Source of the DNA: Scleromatobacter humisilvae
GTDB taxonomy: Bacteria > Pseudomonadota > Gammaproteobacteria > Burkholderiales > Burkholderiaceae_C
Length of the DNA: 64,000 nt
Direction: 5' to 3'
NCBI RefSeq assembly: GCF_023231945.1
Contig: NZ_JAJLJH010000003.1
Coordinates: forward strand, 248,001 to 312,000
Of this stretch, positions 16,158 to 26,002 are shown one piece after another. Below the pieces are notes generated by a model. It was given only the letters and a program-made list of their open reading frames with translations. It did no database searches and was not told where the DNA came from. How positions within the stretch are numbered: position 1 is the first letter of the stretch; each line of letters opens with the position of its first letter. Made by a program: the position numbers and the translations under genes.

Positions 16158-18755
16158 ATGAACACCGACTACCGCAAGAACCTGCCCGGCACCGCGCTGG
16201 ATTATTTCGACGCCCGCGAGGCCGTCGACGCGCTGCAAGCCGGCGCGTGGGACAAGCTGCCCTACACCTCCCGCGTGCACGCCGAGAACCTGGTGCGCCG
16301 CTGCGCCCCGGACATGCTCGCCGTGTCGCTGACGCAGCTGATCGAACGCCGCCGCGACCTCGACTTCCCGTGGTTCCCGGCGCGCGTCGTCTGCCACGAC
16401 ATCCTCGGCCAGACCGCGCTGGTCGACCTCGCCGGCCTGCGCGACGCCATCGCCGACATGGGCGGCGATCCCGCCAAGGTCAACCCGGTGGTGCAGACGC
16501 AGCTGATCGTCGACCACTCGCTGGCGGTGGAGTTCGCCGGCTTCGATCCCGATGCGTTCGAGAAGAACCGCGCGATCGAGGACCGCCGCAACGAGGATCG
16601 CTTCCACTTCATCGAGTGGACCAAGAAGGCGTTCAAGAACGTCGAGGTGATCCCGCCGGGCAACGGGATCATGCACCAGATCAACCTCGAGCGGATGTCG
16701 CCGGTCGTGCACGCGAAGGACGGCGTCGCGTTCCCGGATACCTTGGTGGGTACCGACTCGCACACGCCGCACGTCGACGCGCTGGGCGTCATCGCGATCG
16801 GGGTCGGCGGCCTCGAAGCCGAGAACGTGATGCTGGGTCGCGCATCGTGGATGCGGTTGCCCGACATCGTCGGCTGCGAGCTGACCGGCAAGCCGCAGCC
16901 GGGCATCACGGCCACCGACATCGTGCTGGCGATCACCGAGTTCCTGCGCAAGGAGAAGGTCGTCGGCGCGTACCTCGAGTTCTTCGGCGAGGGCGCCGCG
17001 GCGCTGACACTCGGCGACCGCGCCACCATCTCCAACATGACGCCCGAGTTCGGCGCCACGGCCGCGATGTTCTTCATCGACGACCAGACGCTGGACTACC
17101 TGCGCCTGACCGGCCGCGATGCCGAGCAGGTCAAGCTGGTCGAGATCTACGCCAAGCAGGCCGGCCTGTGGGCCGATGCGCTCAAGACCGCGGCGTACGA
17201 ACGCACGCTGCGCTTCGACCTGTCGACGGTGGTGCGCAACATGGCCGGCCCGTCCAACCCGCACAAGCGGCTGCCGACGTCCGACCTCGCGGCGCGCGGA
17301 ATCGCCGGCCCATGGACGGAGACGCCCGGGCAGATGCCCGACGGCGCCGTCATCATCGCGGCCATCACGAGCTGCACCAACACCAGCAACCCGCGCAACG
17401 TGATCGCCGCGGGCCTGCTCGCGCGCAACGCGAACGCGCGCGGACTCGTGCGCAAGCCGTGGGTCAAGTCGTCGCTGGCGCCGGGCTCGAAGGCGGTGCA
17501 GCTGTATCTCGAGGAGGCCGGCCTGCTGGCCGAGCTGGAGAAGCTGGGCTTCGGCATCGTCGCCTTCGCGTGCACGACCTGCAACGGCATGTCGGGCGCG
17601 CTCGACCCGAAGATCCAGCAGGAGATCATCGACCGCGACCTCTACGCGACCGCGGTGCTCTCGGGCAACCGCAACTTCGACGGCCGCATCCACCCGTACG
17701 CCAAGCAGGCCTTCCTCGCGTCGCCGCCGCTGGTCATCGCGTACGCGATCGCGGGCACCGTGCGCTTCGACATCGAGAAGGACGTGCTCGGCACCGATGC
17801 GAACGGCCAGCCCGTCACGCTGAAGGACATCTGGCCGACCGACGAGGAGATCGACGCCATCGTCGCGAGCAGCGTCAAGCCCTCGCACTTCCGCCAGGTC
17901 TACGACCCGATGTTCAAGCTGCAGGTCGACTCCGGCGAACAGATCAGCCCGCTGTACGACTGGCGCCCGCAATCGACCTACATCCGCCGCCCGCCGTACT
18001 GGGAAGGCGCGCTGGCCGGCGAGCGCACGCTGCGCGGCCTGCGCCCGCTGGCGGTGCTGCCGGACAACATCACCACCGACCACCTGTCGCCGTCCAACGC
18101 GATCCTGGCCGACAGCGCCGCAGGCCAGTACCTCACGAAGATGGGCCTGCCGGAGGAGGACTTCAACTCCTACGCCACGCACCGCGGCGATCACCTGACC
18201 GCGCAGCGCGCCACCTTCGCAAACCCGCAGCTGGTCAACGAGATGGCCGTCGTCGACGGCAAGGTGAAGAAGGGCTCGCTGACGCGCCTGGAGCCCGAGG
18301 GCCAGGTCGTGCGCATGTGGGAAGGCATCGAGACCTACATGCAGCGCAAGCAGCCGCTGATCATCGTCGCCGGCGCCGACTACGGCCAGGGCTCGTCGCG
18401 CGACTGGGCGGCCAAGGGCGTGCGCCTCGCGGGCGTCGAGGCGATCGTGGCCGAGGGCTTCGAGCGCATCCACCGCACCAACCTCGTCGGCATGGGCGTG
18501 CTGCCGCTGGAGTTCAAGCCGGGCGTCAACCGCCTGACGCTGGGCATCGACGGCACCGAGGTGTTCGACGTCGTCGGCGAGCGCAGCCCGCGCGCGACGC
18601 TCACGCTGGTCATCCATCGCAGGAGCGGCGAGAAGCTCGAGGTGCCGGTCACCTGCCGCCTCGACACCGCCGAGGAAGTGTCGATCTACGAAGCCGGCGG
18701 CGTGCTGCAGCGCTTCGCGCAGGACTTCCTCGCCTCTGCCGCCGAAGCAGTCTAA
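16158..18755 (+). CDS. acnD: Fe/S-dependent 2-methylisocitrate dehydratase AcnD
   Basis: Aconitase-family [4Fe-4S] hydratase that converts 2-methylcitrate to 2-methyl-cis-aconitate in bacteria that use AcnD with PrpF in place of PrpD. The 865-residue protein includes VGTDSHTPHVDALGV, the cluster ligands in ITSCTNTSNPRNV and FACTTCNGMSG, and a C-terminal swivel domain with DYGQGSSRDWAAKG. No prpD is present in the window, consistent with the AcnD/PrpF arrangement. It starts 31 bases after prpC, so the genes are likely co-transcribed. Confidence 0.94.
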   Translation: MNTDYRKNLPGTALDYFDAREAVDALQAGAWDKLPYTSRVHAENLVRRCAPDMLAVSLTQLIERRRDLDFPWFPARVVCHDILGQTALVDLAGLRDAIADMGGDPAKVNPVVQTQLIVDHSLAVEFAGFDPDAFEKNRAIEDRRNEDRFHFIEWTKKAFKNVEVIPPGNGIMHQINLERMSPVVHAKDGVAFPDTLVGTDSHTPHVDALGVIAIGVGGLEAENVMLGRASWMRLPDIVGCELTGKPQPGITATDIVLAITEFLRKEKVVGAYLEFFGEGAAALTLGDRATISNMTPEFGATAAMFFIDDQTLDYLRLTGRDAEQVKLVEIYAKQAGLWADALKTAAYERTLRFDLSTVVRNMAGPSNPHKRLPTSDLAARGIAGPWTETPGQMPDGAVIIAAITSCTNTSNPRNVIAAGLLARNANARGLVRKPWVKSSLAPGSKAVQLYLEEAGLLAELEKLGFGIVAFACTTCNGMSGALDPKIQQEIIDRDLYATAVLSGNRNFDGRIHPYAKQAFLASPPLVIAYAIAGTVRFDIEKDVLGTDANGQPVTLKDIWPTDEEIDAIVASSVKPSHFRQVYDPMFKLQVDSGEQISPLYDWRPQSTYIRRPPYWEGALAGERTLRGLRPLAVLPDNITTDHLSPSNAILADSAAGQYLTKMGLPEEDFNSYATHRGDHLTAQRATFANPQLVNEMAVVDGKVKKGSLTRLEPEGQVVRMWEGIETYMQRKQPLIIVAGADYGQGSSRDWAAKGVRLAGVEAIVAEGFERIHRTNLVGMGVLPLEFKPGVNRLTLGIDGTEVFDVVGERSPRATLTLVIHRRSGEKLEVPVTCRLDTAEEVSIYEAGGVLQRFAQDFLASAAEAV

Positions 18756-18769
18756 GGAACACCCAACAG

Positions 18770-19966
18770 ATGTCCCACGTTCCGCAGATCAAGATCCCCG
18801 CGACCTACATGCGCGGCGGCACCAGCAAGGGCGTGTTCTTCCGCCTGGAGGACCTGCCGCTGTCCGCGCAGCAGCCCGGCCCCGCGCGCGACAAGCTGCT
18901 GATGCGCGTGATCGGCAGCCCCGATCCGTACGCCAAGCAGATCGACGGCATGGGTGGCGCGACGTCGTCGACCAGCAAGACGGTGATCGTGTCGCGCAGC
19001 ACGCGGCCCGACCACGACGTCGACTACCTGTTCGGCCAGGTCGCCATCGACCAGGCCTTCGTCGACTGGAGCGGCAACTGCGGCAACCTGTCCGCGGCCG
19101 TCGGGCCGTTCGCGATCTCGAGCGGCCTCATCGATGCGGCGCGCATCCCGCAGGACGGCGAAGTCGTCGTGCGGATCTGGCAGGCCAACATCTCCAAGAC
19201 CATCATCGCGCACGTGACGATGGCGCACGGCGAAGTGCAGGAGACCGGCGACTTCGAGCTGGACGGCGTGACCTTCCCGGCCGCCGAGGTGCCGCTGGAA
19301 TTCCTCGACCCCGCGGCCGACGAGGGCGACGGCGCGGGCGGCGCGATGTTCCCGACCGGCAACGTCGTCGACGAGCTCGACGTGCCGGGCATCGGCAAGC
19401 TGCAGGCCACGATGATCAACGCCGGCATCCCGACGATCTTCGTCAATGCCGAGGCCATCGGCTACACCGGCACCGAGCTGCAAGGCGCGATCAACGAGGA
19501 CGCCAGGGCGCTCGCGATGTTCGAGACGCTGCGTGCGCACGGCGCGCTGCGCATGGGCCTGATCCAGCAACTCGTCGAGGCGCGCACGCGCGCGCACACG
19601 CCCAAGATCGCGTTCGTCGCGAAGCCGGCCGACTACGTCGCGTCCAGCGGCAAGAAGGTGGCCGCGAAGGACATCGACCTGCTGGTGCGCGCAATGTCCA
19701 TGGGCAAGCTGCACCACGCGATGATGGGCACGGCGGCGGTCGCGATCGGCACGGCGGCGGCGATCCCCGGCACGCTGGTCAACCTCGCGGCCGGCGGCGG
19801 CTCGGACCGCACCGCGGTGCGCTTCGGCCATCCGTCGGGCACCTTGCGCGTCGGCGCGGAGGCCGTGCAGGTCGACGGCCAATGGAAGGTCGCCAAGGCC
19901 TTGATGAGCCGCAGCGCGCGCGTGCTCATGGAAGGCAACGTCCGCATCCCGGGCGACAGTTTCTAA
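18770..19966 (+). CDS. prpF: 2-Methylaconitate cis-trans isomerase PrpF
   Basis: Cofactor-independent isomerase with the diaminopimelate epimerase fold. PrpF acts on the product of AcnD so that it can be hydrated to 2-methylisocitrate. The 398-residue protein shows the typical N-terminal ATYMRGGTSKGVFF and GGATSSTSKTVIV, then NCGNLSAAVGPFA. The ATG at 18770 lies 14 bases after the acnD stop, with AAGGA upstream. The gene pair acnD-prpF is a known functional unit, and the adjacency supports both calls. Confidence 0.94.
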   Translation: MSHVPQIKIPATYMRGGTSKGVFFRLEDLPLSAQQPGPARDKLLMRVIGSPDPYAKQIDGMGGATSSTSKTVIVSRSTRPDHDVDYLFGQVAIDQAFVDWSGNCGNLSAAVGPFAISSGLIDAARIPQDGEVVVRIWQANISKTIIAHVTMAHGEVQETGDFELDGVTFPAAEVPLEFLDPAADEGDGAGGAMFPTGNVVDELDVPGIGKLQATMINAGIPTIFVNAEAIGYTGTELQGAINEDARALAMFETLRAHGALRMGLIQQLVEARTRAHTPKIAFVAKPADYVASSGKKVAAKDIDLLVRAMSMGKLHHAMMGTAAVAIGTAAAIPGTLVNLAAGGGSDRTAVRFGHPSGTLRVGAEAVQVDGQWKVAKALMSRSARVLMEGNVRIPGDSF

Positions 19967-19982
19967 GTTTCAGGATCCCTCG

Positions 19983-20843
19983 ATGTCCACTCGCAAGACC
20001 CTCAAAGCCCTCGTCAACGCGCGCCGCGGCGCGATCGTGCCGGGCGCCTTCAACGCGCTGTCCGCGCGCGTGATCGAAGACCTCGGCTTCGAGGCGATCT
20101 ACGTCACCGGCGCCGGCGTCACCAACATGAACCTCGGCCTGCCCGATCAGGGCTTCATGGGCCTGGCCGAGATCGCCGAGGCCACGAGCCGCATCCGCGA
20201 CGCGGTCGGCCTGCCGCTGCTGGTCGACATGGACACTGGCTTCGGCAACGCGCTCAACACCTACCACTCGGTGCGCATCCTCGAGCGCGCCGGCGCCGAC
20301 TGCATCCAGCTCGAAGACCAGGTCGCGCCCAAGCGCTGCGGCCACTTCTCGGGCAAGGAAGTGATCTCCACCGAGGAGGCGGTCAGCAAGATCAAGGCCG
20401 CCGTCGACGCGCGCACCGACCCCGACTTCCTGATCATGGCCCGCACCGACGCCGCCGCCACGCACGGCTTCGAGGCCGCCGTCGAACGCGCGCAGCGTTT
20501 CGCGGAAGCGGGCGCCGACATCCTGTTCGTCGAGGCCGTGACCAAGGCCGAGGAGATCCGCGCGCTGCCGCAGCGCCTGGGCCCGCCGCAGCTGATGAAC
20601 ATGGTCATCGGCGGCAAGACGCCGATCTTCGGCGCCGAGGAGCTCGGCACGCTGGGCTACGGCATCGTGCTGTATGCCAACGCGGCGCTGCAGGGCGCGC
20701 TGGCCGGCATGCAGAAGGCGTTGACCGTGCTGCGCGACACCAGGCGCGTCGACGAGGATCCGAACCTCGTCGCGCCGTTCGCGGAACGGCAGCGGCTGGT
20801 GGGCAAGCCGGCTTGGGATGCGCTGGAGAAGAAGTACACCTGA
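19983..20843 (+). CDS. prpB: Methylisocitrate lyase
   Basis: Splits 2-methylisocitrate into pyruvate and succinate, the last step of the cycle. The 286-residue TIM-barrel protein carries the active-site loop APKRCGHFSGKE and the Mg-binding LVDMDTGFGN. It begins 16 bases after prpF and ends the operon. In many relatives prpB is the first gene; here it is last (prpC-acnD-prpF-prpB), a rearranged order. It converges with the HD hydrolase gene across a 14-base gap with no obvious terminator. Confidence 0.95.
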   Translation: MSTRKTLKALVNARRGAIVPGAFNALSARVIEDLGFEAIYVTGAGVTNMNLGLPDQGFMGLAEIAEATSRIRDAVGLPLLVDMDTGFGNALNTYHSVRILERAGADCIQLEDQVAPKRCGHFSGKEVISTEEAVSKIKAAVDARTDPDFLIMARTDAAATHGFEAAVERAQRFAEAGADILFVEAVTKAEEIRALPQRLGPPQLMNMVIGGKTPIFGAEELGTLGYGIVLYANAALQGALAGMQKALTVLRDTRRVDEDPNLVAPFAERQRLVGKPAWDALEKKYT

Positions 20844-20857
20844 GCGAACCGGCGGGG

Positions 20858-21484
20858 TCAGCGCTCCCTCGTCAGACGATCCAGTTCGTCGAGGAACCTC
20901 GCCGCCGCCACATCCGACGGCCACGGCGCCCACGCCGCGCCGCCATGGATTGATTGCAGCGGGTCGACGTCCAGCACCGGGAACTCGATCTCCAGCACGT
21001 CGCGCACTTCCTCGCGCGACCAGCCCGTGCAATGCACCGCCTCCGAGGCCGCGGCGATGCTGTCCGCGCGCTTGTGGATGCGGTGCGTCTCCGGCGTCCA
21101 ATCGGGCAGGGCGTAGCGCAGCGAGACCGCGTGCATCAGGCGATTTGCCACGTCGCTGAACGGCTGCCCCAACACGCGTTTGAGTGGCGAGATGCAGTCG
21201 AAGCCGAGGAAGCCCTCTTCGGCGTCGTGCAGCAGTTCGGCCAGTTGCTCGCCGGCCGTCAGGGGCACGTCGGCCCATTGCCGGCGCAGCGCCAGCACCA
21301 TCAACGAATGCTGCGCGACCGACAGCGGCCAATCCCAGGTCGACTCGCCGCCCCAGCGGAACGTGCGCGCCAGGCGCTTGGCCAGGTCCTCGTCCGTCCA
21401 CGCCTGCGGCGACGGGTTGATCAGGTCGAGCGCGGCGCCCGAGGGCAGGCGGATCCAGGCACGCGGGGCGCGGTCGGTGCTCAT
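20858..21484 (-). CDS. HD-domain phosphohydrolase (YfbR-like)
   Basis: A 208-residue metal-dependent HD hydrolase. The metal site is visible as SVAQHSLMV and ELLHDAEEGFLGFD, the order seen in YfbR/YedJ-type nucleotidase-like proteins. A tryptophan-rich N-terminus (TFRWGGESTWDWPL) precedes it. Its ATG overlaps the metR stop by four bases (ATGA at 21481-21484), so it is probably translated with metR, although no functional link to methionine is known. The physiological substrate is unknown; deoxynucleoside 5'-monophosphates are a guess from the family. Confidence 0.8.
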   Translation of the reverse strand: MSTDRAPRAWIRLPSGAALDLINPSPQAWTDEDLAKRLARTFRWGGESTWDWPLSVAQHSLMVLALRRQWADVPLTAGEQLAELLHDAEEGFLGFDCISPLKRVLGQPFSDVANRLMHAVSLRYALPDWTPETHRIHKRADSIAAASEAVHCTGWSREEVRDVLEIEFPVLDVDPLQSIHGGAAWAPWPSDVAAARFLDELDRLTRER

Positions 21485-22407
21485 CGCGCGGCCTCCTTGC
21501 GCCGCGCGCGTGACGCGCGCGCGGGCACGGGCTCGCGCGCGATGCCCACGAAGGCCTTCAGGTAGTCGATGTCGACGTCGGCCTCGCGGCAGCCGAGGAA
21601 GATCTGCTTGGCGATGCCGGTGCGCCCCAGGCGCAGCGGCACCACGGGCATCCTGGCGGCGTATTCCTCGGCCAGCCAGCGCGGCAGCGCCGCGACGCCG
21701 CGTTCGCTCGCGACCATCTGCAGCATGATGTCCGTCGTCTCGATGGACTTCTGGCGCCGCGGCGTGATGCCCGCGGGCATCAGGAACTGCGTGTAGATGT
21801 CGAGCCGGTCGATCGCGACGGGGTAGGTGATCAGAACCTCCTTCGTCAGCTGCTCGGGCTTGACGTACGCCACGTTCGCCAACACATGGCCGCGGCTCAC
21901 GACGAGCACCTGCTCGTAGTCGAACACCGGCGTGAAGCGCAGCCCCGGCTTGTACAGCGGATCGGGCGTGACGAGCAGGTCGATCTCGTAGCCGAACAGC
22001 GCGCCGATGCCGCCGAACTGGAACTTCTGCTTGACGTCGACGTCGACGTCCGGCCAGCGCGCGAGGTAGGGCGAGACGATCTTCAGCAGCCACTGGTAGC
22101 ACGGGTGGCACTCCATGCCGATGCGCAGGCTGCCGCGCTCGCCCTCGGCGTACTGGCCGATGCGCGTCTCGGCCAGTTCGAGTTGGGGCAGCACGCGGTT
22201 GGCGACCTGCAGCAGGTACTCGCCGGCCTGCGTCAGGCGCAGGCTGCGGCCCTCGCGCAGCCAGATGTCGGTGCCCAGCTGCTGCTCCAGCTTCTTGACC
22301 GAATGGCTCAGCGCCGACTGCGTCAGGTGCAGCGCCTCGGCCGCGGCGGTCAGCGAGCCGAGCTTGTCGACCTGCTGGACGATGGCCAGGTGGATGCGTT
22401 CAAGCAT
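21481..22407 (-). CDS. metR: LysR-family regulator MetR
   Basis: A 308-residue LysR regulator with an N-terminal winged HTH (GSLTAAAEALHLTQSALSHSVKKLE). It strongly resembles E. coli MetR along its length, including IGMECHPCYQWL, DYEQVLV and ITYPVAIDRLDIYTQFLMPAGI. MetR activates metE with homocysteine as co-inducer, and here it is divergent from metE, the classical arrangement. The C-terminal tail is Arg/Ala-rich and is encoded by a CG-rich repeat-like tract. The start at 22407 fits the family N-terminus (MLERIHLAIVQQV). Confidence 0.92.
   Translation of the reverse strand: MLERIHLAIVQQVDKLGSLTAAAEALHLTQSALSHSVKKLEQQLGTDIWLREGRSLRLTQAGEYLLQVANRVLPQLELAETRIGQYAEGERGSLRIGMECHPCYQWLLKIVSPYLARWPDVDVDVKQKFQFGGIGALFGYEIDLLVTPDPLYKPGLRFTPVFDYEQVLVVSRGHVLANVAYVKPEQLTKEVLITYPVAIDRLDIYTQFLMPAGITPRRQKSIETTDIMLQMVASERGVAALPRWLAEEYAARMPVVPLRLGRTGIAKQIFLGCREADVDIDYLKAFVGIAREPVPARASRARRKEAAR
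21508..21517. repeat. CG-rich dispersed motif, copy 2
   Basis: GCGTGACGCG sits inside a run of CG dinucleotides within the last ten or so codons of metR. Its translation gives the Arg/Ala-rich tail. It is the same core as at 12855, 50559 and 56065. Confidence 0.4.
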
Positions 22408-22447
22408 GATGGAGATCCATGAGCGGAATCGATCGATCCCTGAGAAA

Positions 22448-22463
22448 TGACCATTTTACGTCA
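22448..22463. promoter_or_regulatory. Candidate MetR/LysR-type site in the metR-metE spacer
   Basis: TGAC-N8-GTCA forms an interrupted palindrome in an AT-richer part of the 112-base divergent spacer. It has LysR-type geometry but does not match the enterobacterial MetR consensus TGAA-N5-TTCA exactly. No cobalamin riboswitch is visible here, and the spacer is too short for one. Confidence 0.35.
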
Positions 22464-22519
22464 TGCATGTCCGTCCCTACGATGGCGGTCTTCCGCCTCA
22501 CTTCGAACGAACAATCCTC

Positions 22520-24808
22520 ATGGTCACCACGCACAACCTGGGCTTTCCCCGCATCGGCGCGAAGCGCGAACTGAAGTTCGGCCTCGAGTCCTACTGGAAG
22601 GGCCAGTCGTCGCTCAGCGAGCTGAAGTCGCTCGGCGCGCAGCTGCGCCAGCGCCACTGGATCAACCAGGCCAACCTCGACTGGGTGCCCGTCGGCGACT
22701 TCGCGTTCTACGACCAGATGCTGGACATGAGCTTCACGCTCGGCAACCTGCCCGGGCGCGTGCGCGGCTTCCACGGCGACTCCCTCGACAACTATTTCCG
22801 CGTCGCGCGCGGCCGCTCGGCGCACGGCGTCGACCACGCCGGATGCTGCGGCGGCGGTGTGGCCGCCGGCGAGATGACCAAGTGGTTCGACACCAACTAC
22901 CACTACATCGTGCCCGAGTTCAGTGCGGGCACCGAGTTCCAGTTGGACTCTTCGCGCCTGCTGGAACAGCTCGCCGAGGCGAAGGCGCAGGGCGTCAAGG
23001 CCAAGCCCGTCATCGTCGGCCCGGTCACCTACCTCGCGCTCGGCAAGGCCAAGGACGAGTCCGACAGGCTCGCGCTGCTGCCGCGCCTGCTGCCCGTCTA
23101 CGCGCAGCTGCTTGCCGAACTCGGGGCGCAAGGCGTCGAATGGGTGCAGGTCGACGAGCCGCTGCTCGTCACCGAGCTCGACGCCGACTGGCAGCACGCC
23201 TTCAACGCGGCCTACCACCAGCTCAAGAGCTGCGGCGTCAAGCTGCTGGTGGCGACCTACTTCGGCCCGCTGCAGGAGAACATGTACCTGGCGGCCAACC
23301 TGCCGGTCGCGGGCCTGCACGTCGACGCCGTCAACGGCCGCGAGGACGTCGTCCCGCTGCTCAACATGCTGCCGACGCACAAGGTGCTGTCGCTGGGCGT
23401 GATCAACGGCCGCAACATCTGGAAGACCGACCTGAATCGGCTGCTCGACTGGCTCGAGCCGCTGCGCGACCGCCTCGGCGACCGCCTGTGGATCGCGCCG
23501 TCGTGCTCGCTGCTGCACGTGCCCGTCGACCTGGGCAGCGAGAAGAAGCTGGACGCCGAGCTGAAGTCCTGGCTCGCCTTCGCGCTCCAGAAGCTGCATG
23601 AACTCGAGGTGCTGGCGACGGCGCTGAACATGGGCCGCGACTGGGCGCGCGACGCGCTGGCCGCGAACCAGGCTGCGGTGGATTCGCGGCGCGTGTCGCC
23701 GCGCGTGCACGACCCGGCGGTGCAGGCCGCCGTCGCCGGGCTGACGCTGGACCTCGGACGCCGCCACAGCGTCTACGAGCAGCGCGCGGCCACGCAGGCC
23801 GCGCTGCTGAAGCTGCCGGCGTATCCGACGACGACCATCGGCTCGTTCCCGCAGACCGCCGAGATCCGCCACGCGCGCAGCGAGTTCAGGGCTGGGCGCC
23901 TCGACCAGGCCGGCTACAAGCTGGCGATGCAGCGCGAGATCGCGCGCAGCGTCAAGGAGCAGGAGGCGCTGGGCCTGGACGTGCTGGTGCACGGCGAGGC
24001 CGAGCGCAACGACATGGTCGAATACTTCGGCGAGCAGCTCGATGGCTACGCGTTCAGCGAGTTCGGCTGGGTGCAGTCCTACGGCTCGCGCTGCGTCAAG
24101 CCGCCGATCCTGTTCGGCGACATCTCGCGCCCGAAGGCGATGACGGTCGAGTGGATCCGCTACGCGCAGTCGCTGACCGCCAAGCCGATGAAGGGCATGC
24201 TCACCGGCCCGGTGACGATCCTGAACTGGTCCTTCGTGCGCGACGACCAGCCGCGCTCGCGATCATGCTTCCAGCTGGCGCTGGCGATCCGCGAGGAGGT
24301 GCTGGACCTCGAGCGCGCGGGCGTGCGCGTGATCCAGATCGACGAGGCCGCGCTGCGCGAAGGCCTGCCGCTGCGCAAGTCGCAGTGGAAGACCTACCTC
24401 GACTGGGCCGTCGAGTCGTTCCGCATCACGGCCAACGGCGTGCGCGACGAGACGCAGATCCACACGCACATGTGCTATTCGGAGTTCAACGACATCATCG
24501 AGTCCATCGCCGGGATGGACGCCGACGTCATCACGATCGAGACCTCGCGCTCGGACATGGAGCTGCTCGACGCGTTCGACCACTTCAAGTACCCGAACGA
24601 GATCGGGCCGGGGGTCTACGACATCCATTCGCCCAACATCCCGACGCAGGCGCACATCGAGCAGCTGATGCGCAAGGCGGCGGAGCGCATTCCTGCCTCG
24701 CGACTTTGGGTCAATCCGGACTGCGGGTTGAAGACGCGGGCTTGGGAGGAGGTGATTCCGGCGTTGACGAACATGGTGGCGGCGGCGAGGGCGTTGCGCG
24801 CGGCCTGA
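22520..24808 (+). CDS. metE: Cobalamin-independent methionine synthase
   Basis: Transfers the methyl group of 5-methyltetrahydropteroyltriglutamate to homocysteine without B12. The 762-residue protein has the two related barrels. The N-terminus is [17 protein letters not shown], the linker region [14 protein letters not shown], and the C-terminal zinc site is seen in [25 protein letters not shown] and [13 protein letters not shown]. The ATG at 22520 places the conserved N-terminus correctly; an in-frame ATG at 22463 overlaps the candidate operator. No good Shine-Dalgarno is visible before 22520. Confidence 0.95.
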   Translation: MVTTHNLGFPRIGAKRELKFGLESYWKGQSSLSELKSLGAQLRQRHWINQANLDWVPVGDFAFYDQMLDMSFTLGNLPGRVRGFHGDSLDNYFRVARGRSAHGVDHAGCCGGGVAAGEMTKWFDTNYHYIVPEFSAGTEFQLDSSRLLEQLAEAKAQGVKAKPVIVGPVTYLALGKAKDESDRLALLPRLLPVYAQLLAELGAQGVEWVQVDEPLLVTELDADWQHAFNAAYHQLKSCGVKLLVATYFGPLQENMYLAANLPVAGLHVDAVNGREDVVPLLNMLPTHKVLSLGVINGRNIWKTDLNRLLDWLEPLRDRLGDRLWIAPSCSLLHVPVDLGSEKKLDAELKSWLAFALQKLHELEVLATALNMGRDWARDALAANQAAVDSRRVSPRVHDPAVQAAVAGLTLDLGRRHSVYEQRAATQAALLKLPAYPTTTIGSFPQTAEIRHARSEFRAGRLDQAGYKLAMQREIARSVKEQEALGLDVLVHGEAERNDMVEYFGEQLDGYAFSEFGWVQSYGSRCVKPPILFGDISRPKAMTVEWIRYAQSLTAKPMKGMLTGPVTILNWSFVRDDQPRSRSCFQLALAIREEVLDLERAGVRVIQIDEAALREGLPLRKSQWKTYLDWAVESFRITANGVRDETQIHTHMCYSEFNDIIESIAGMDADVITIETSRSDMELLDAFDHFKYPNEIGPGVYDIHSPNIPTQAHIEQLMRKAAERIPASRLWVNPDCGLKTRAWEEVIPALTNMVAAARALRAA

Positions 24809-24947
24809 TCGTTTCGTGTGCGTGGTGTGCGGCGCCGGTTGCCGTGCGCTGCGCGGCCGGCAAAGAAGTGCCGCAGGCGCCACCCGTCGCCGCCGTGAAG
24901 CTAGACTGCGACCCTGACTCGACAAAGCCGTCTCGCCGGACCCAACC

Positions 24948-25466
24948 ATGCCGCACGCCGCGCTGAAAGCCGACCCCGAACTCGACCTCGTGCTCGAACG
25001 CGTCGTCGACGTCCCCCGCGCCCTCGTCTGGCGCGCCTGGACCGAGCCCGGGCATCTCGTGAAGTGGTTCTGCCCGCTGCCCTGGAAGACCACCGACTGC
25101 AAGATCGACCTCCAGCCCGGCGGCATCTTCCAGACGACGATGCAGGGCCCCGAAGGCCCGGGCTTCACGAACACCGGCTGCTTCCTGCAGGTCGTCGACA
25201 AGGAACTGCTCGTGTGGACCGGCGTGATGGGCCCGGGCTTCCGGCCGCAGGCCAAGGCGCTGTTCGCGGCGGTGCCGTTCATGATGTCGGCCATCATCGC
25301 GCTGGAGGACGTCGCCGGCGGCACGAAGTACACCGCCCTCGTGCGCCACGGCGACGTGCCGTCGCGCCAGGCGCACGAGCAGATGGGCTTCCACGCGGGC
25401 TGGGGCAAGGCGCTCGACCAGCTCGTCGAGCACGCCAAGGCCGGCCACTTCGGATCGGCGACTTGA
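24948..25466 (+). CDS. SRPBCC (AHSA1-type START-fold) protein
   Basis: A 172-residue protein of the AHSA1 branch of the SRPBCC hydrophobic-ligand fold. The N-terminal LVLERVVDVPRALVWRAWTEPGHLVKWF and the C-terminal HEQMGFHAGWGKALDQLVEHAK are typical. Such proteins have mixed or unknown roles and often sit with small regulators, but none is found here. The stop overlaps the following GNAT start in TTGA, so the two are probably co-translated. Confidence 0.85.
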   Translation: MPHAALKADPELDLVLERVVDVPRALVWRAWTEPGHLVKWFCPLPWKTTDCKIDLQPGGIFQTTMQGPEGPGFTNTGCFLQVVDKELLVWTGVMGPGFRPQAKALFAAVPFMMSAIIALEDVAGGTKYTALVRHGDVPSRQAHEQMGFHAGWGKALDQLVEHAKAGHFGSAT

Positions 25467-26002
25467 GCGGCGTCGCGATCCGCCCGGTCGTGGCCGCCGA
25501 CGCCGCGGCGCTGCTGCGATTCGAGCTGGAACACCGCGCCTACTTCGAACGCTGGGTCAACGCGCGCGACCCGGGCTTCTACAGCGAACGGGGCGTCGCT
25601 GCGGCGATCGCCGCGGCCGAGGCAGCACGGGCCAACGACCAGGCGTTCCAGTACCTGGTCGTCGAGGACGGCCGCATCGTCGGCCGCATCAATCTCACCG
25701 CCGTGCGACGCACGCACTACCAATGCGCCGAGCTGGGCTATCGCATCGGCGAGCATGACGGCGGCCGCGGCATCGCGTCGCGCGCGGTGGCGCTGTGCCT
25801 GGCCGAGGCCTTCGGCACGCACGGGCTCGGACGCATCGAGGCCGTCGCGCGGCCCCAGAACCAGGGCTCGATCCGCGTGCTCGAGCGCAACGGCTTCACG
25901 CAGTTCGGCCACTCGCGCCGCAGCTTCGAGCTGGGCGGGCAGTGGTTCGACCGCCTGCTGTTCGAGCGGCATCGCGATGGCGCCGCCGCAATGACCGGCT
26001 AG
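25463..26002 (+). CDS. GNAT-family N-acetyltransferase (RimJ/RimL-like)
   Basis: A 179-residue acetyltransferase of the RimJ/RimL type, with acetyl-CoA-binding region [24 protein letters not shown] and the motif [17 protein letters not shown]. The start is taken as TTG at 25463, which overlaps the preceding stop (TTGA) and places the fold start ([15 protein letters not shown]) directly after it; no ATG or GTG fits. The acetyl acceptor is unknown. It converges with the histidine kinase gene, and the two stops overlap by four bases (CTAG at 25999-26002). Confidence 0.82.
   Translation: MSGVAIRPVVAADAAALLRFELEHRAYFERWVNARDPGFYSERGVAAAIAAAEAARANDQAFQYLVVEDGRIVGRINLTAVRRTHYQCAELGYRIGEHDGGRGIASRAVALCLAEAFGTHGLGRIEAVARPQNQGSIRVLERNGFTQFGHSRRSFELGGQWFDRLLFERHRDGAAAMTG

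Noticed and set aside
16247-18769. Long alternative frame through acnD that continues into prpF
   Set aside because: It is a shadow of acnD. The prpF protein begins with its conserved N-terminus at 18770 and has its own start.
22408-22519. Cobalamin riboswitch before metE
   Set aside because: The spacer is 112 bases, too short, and no B12-box-like sequence is visible.
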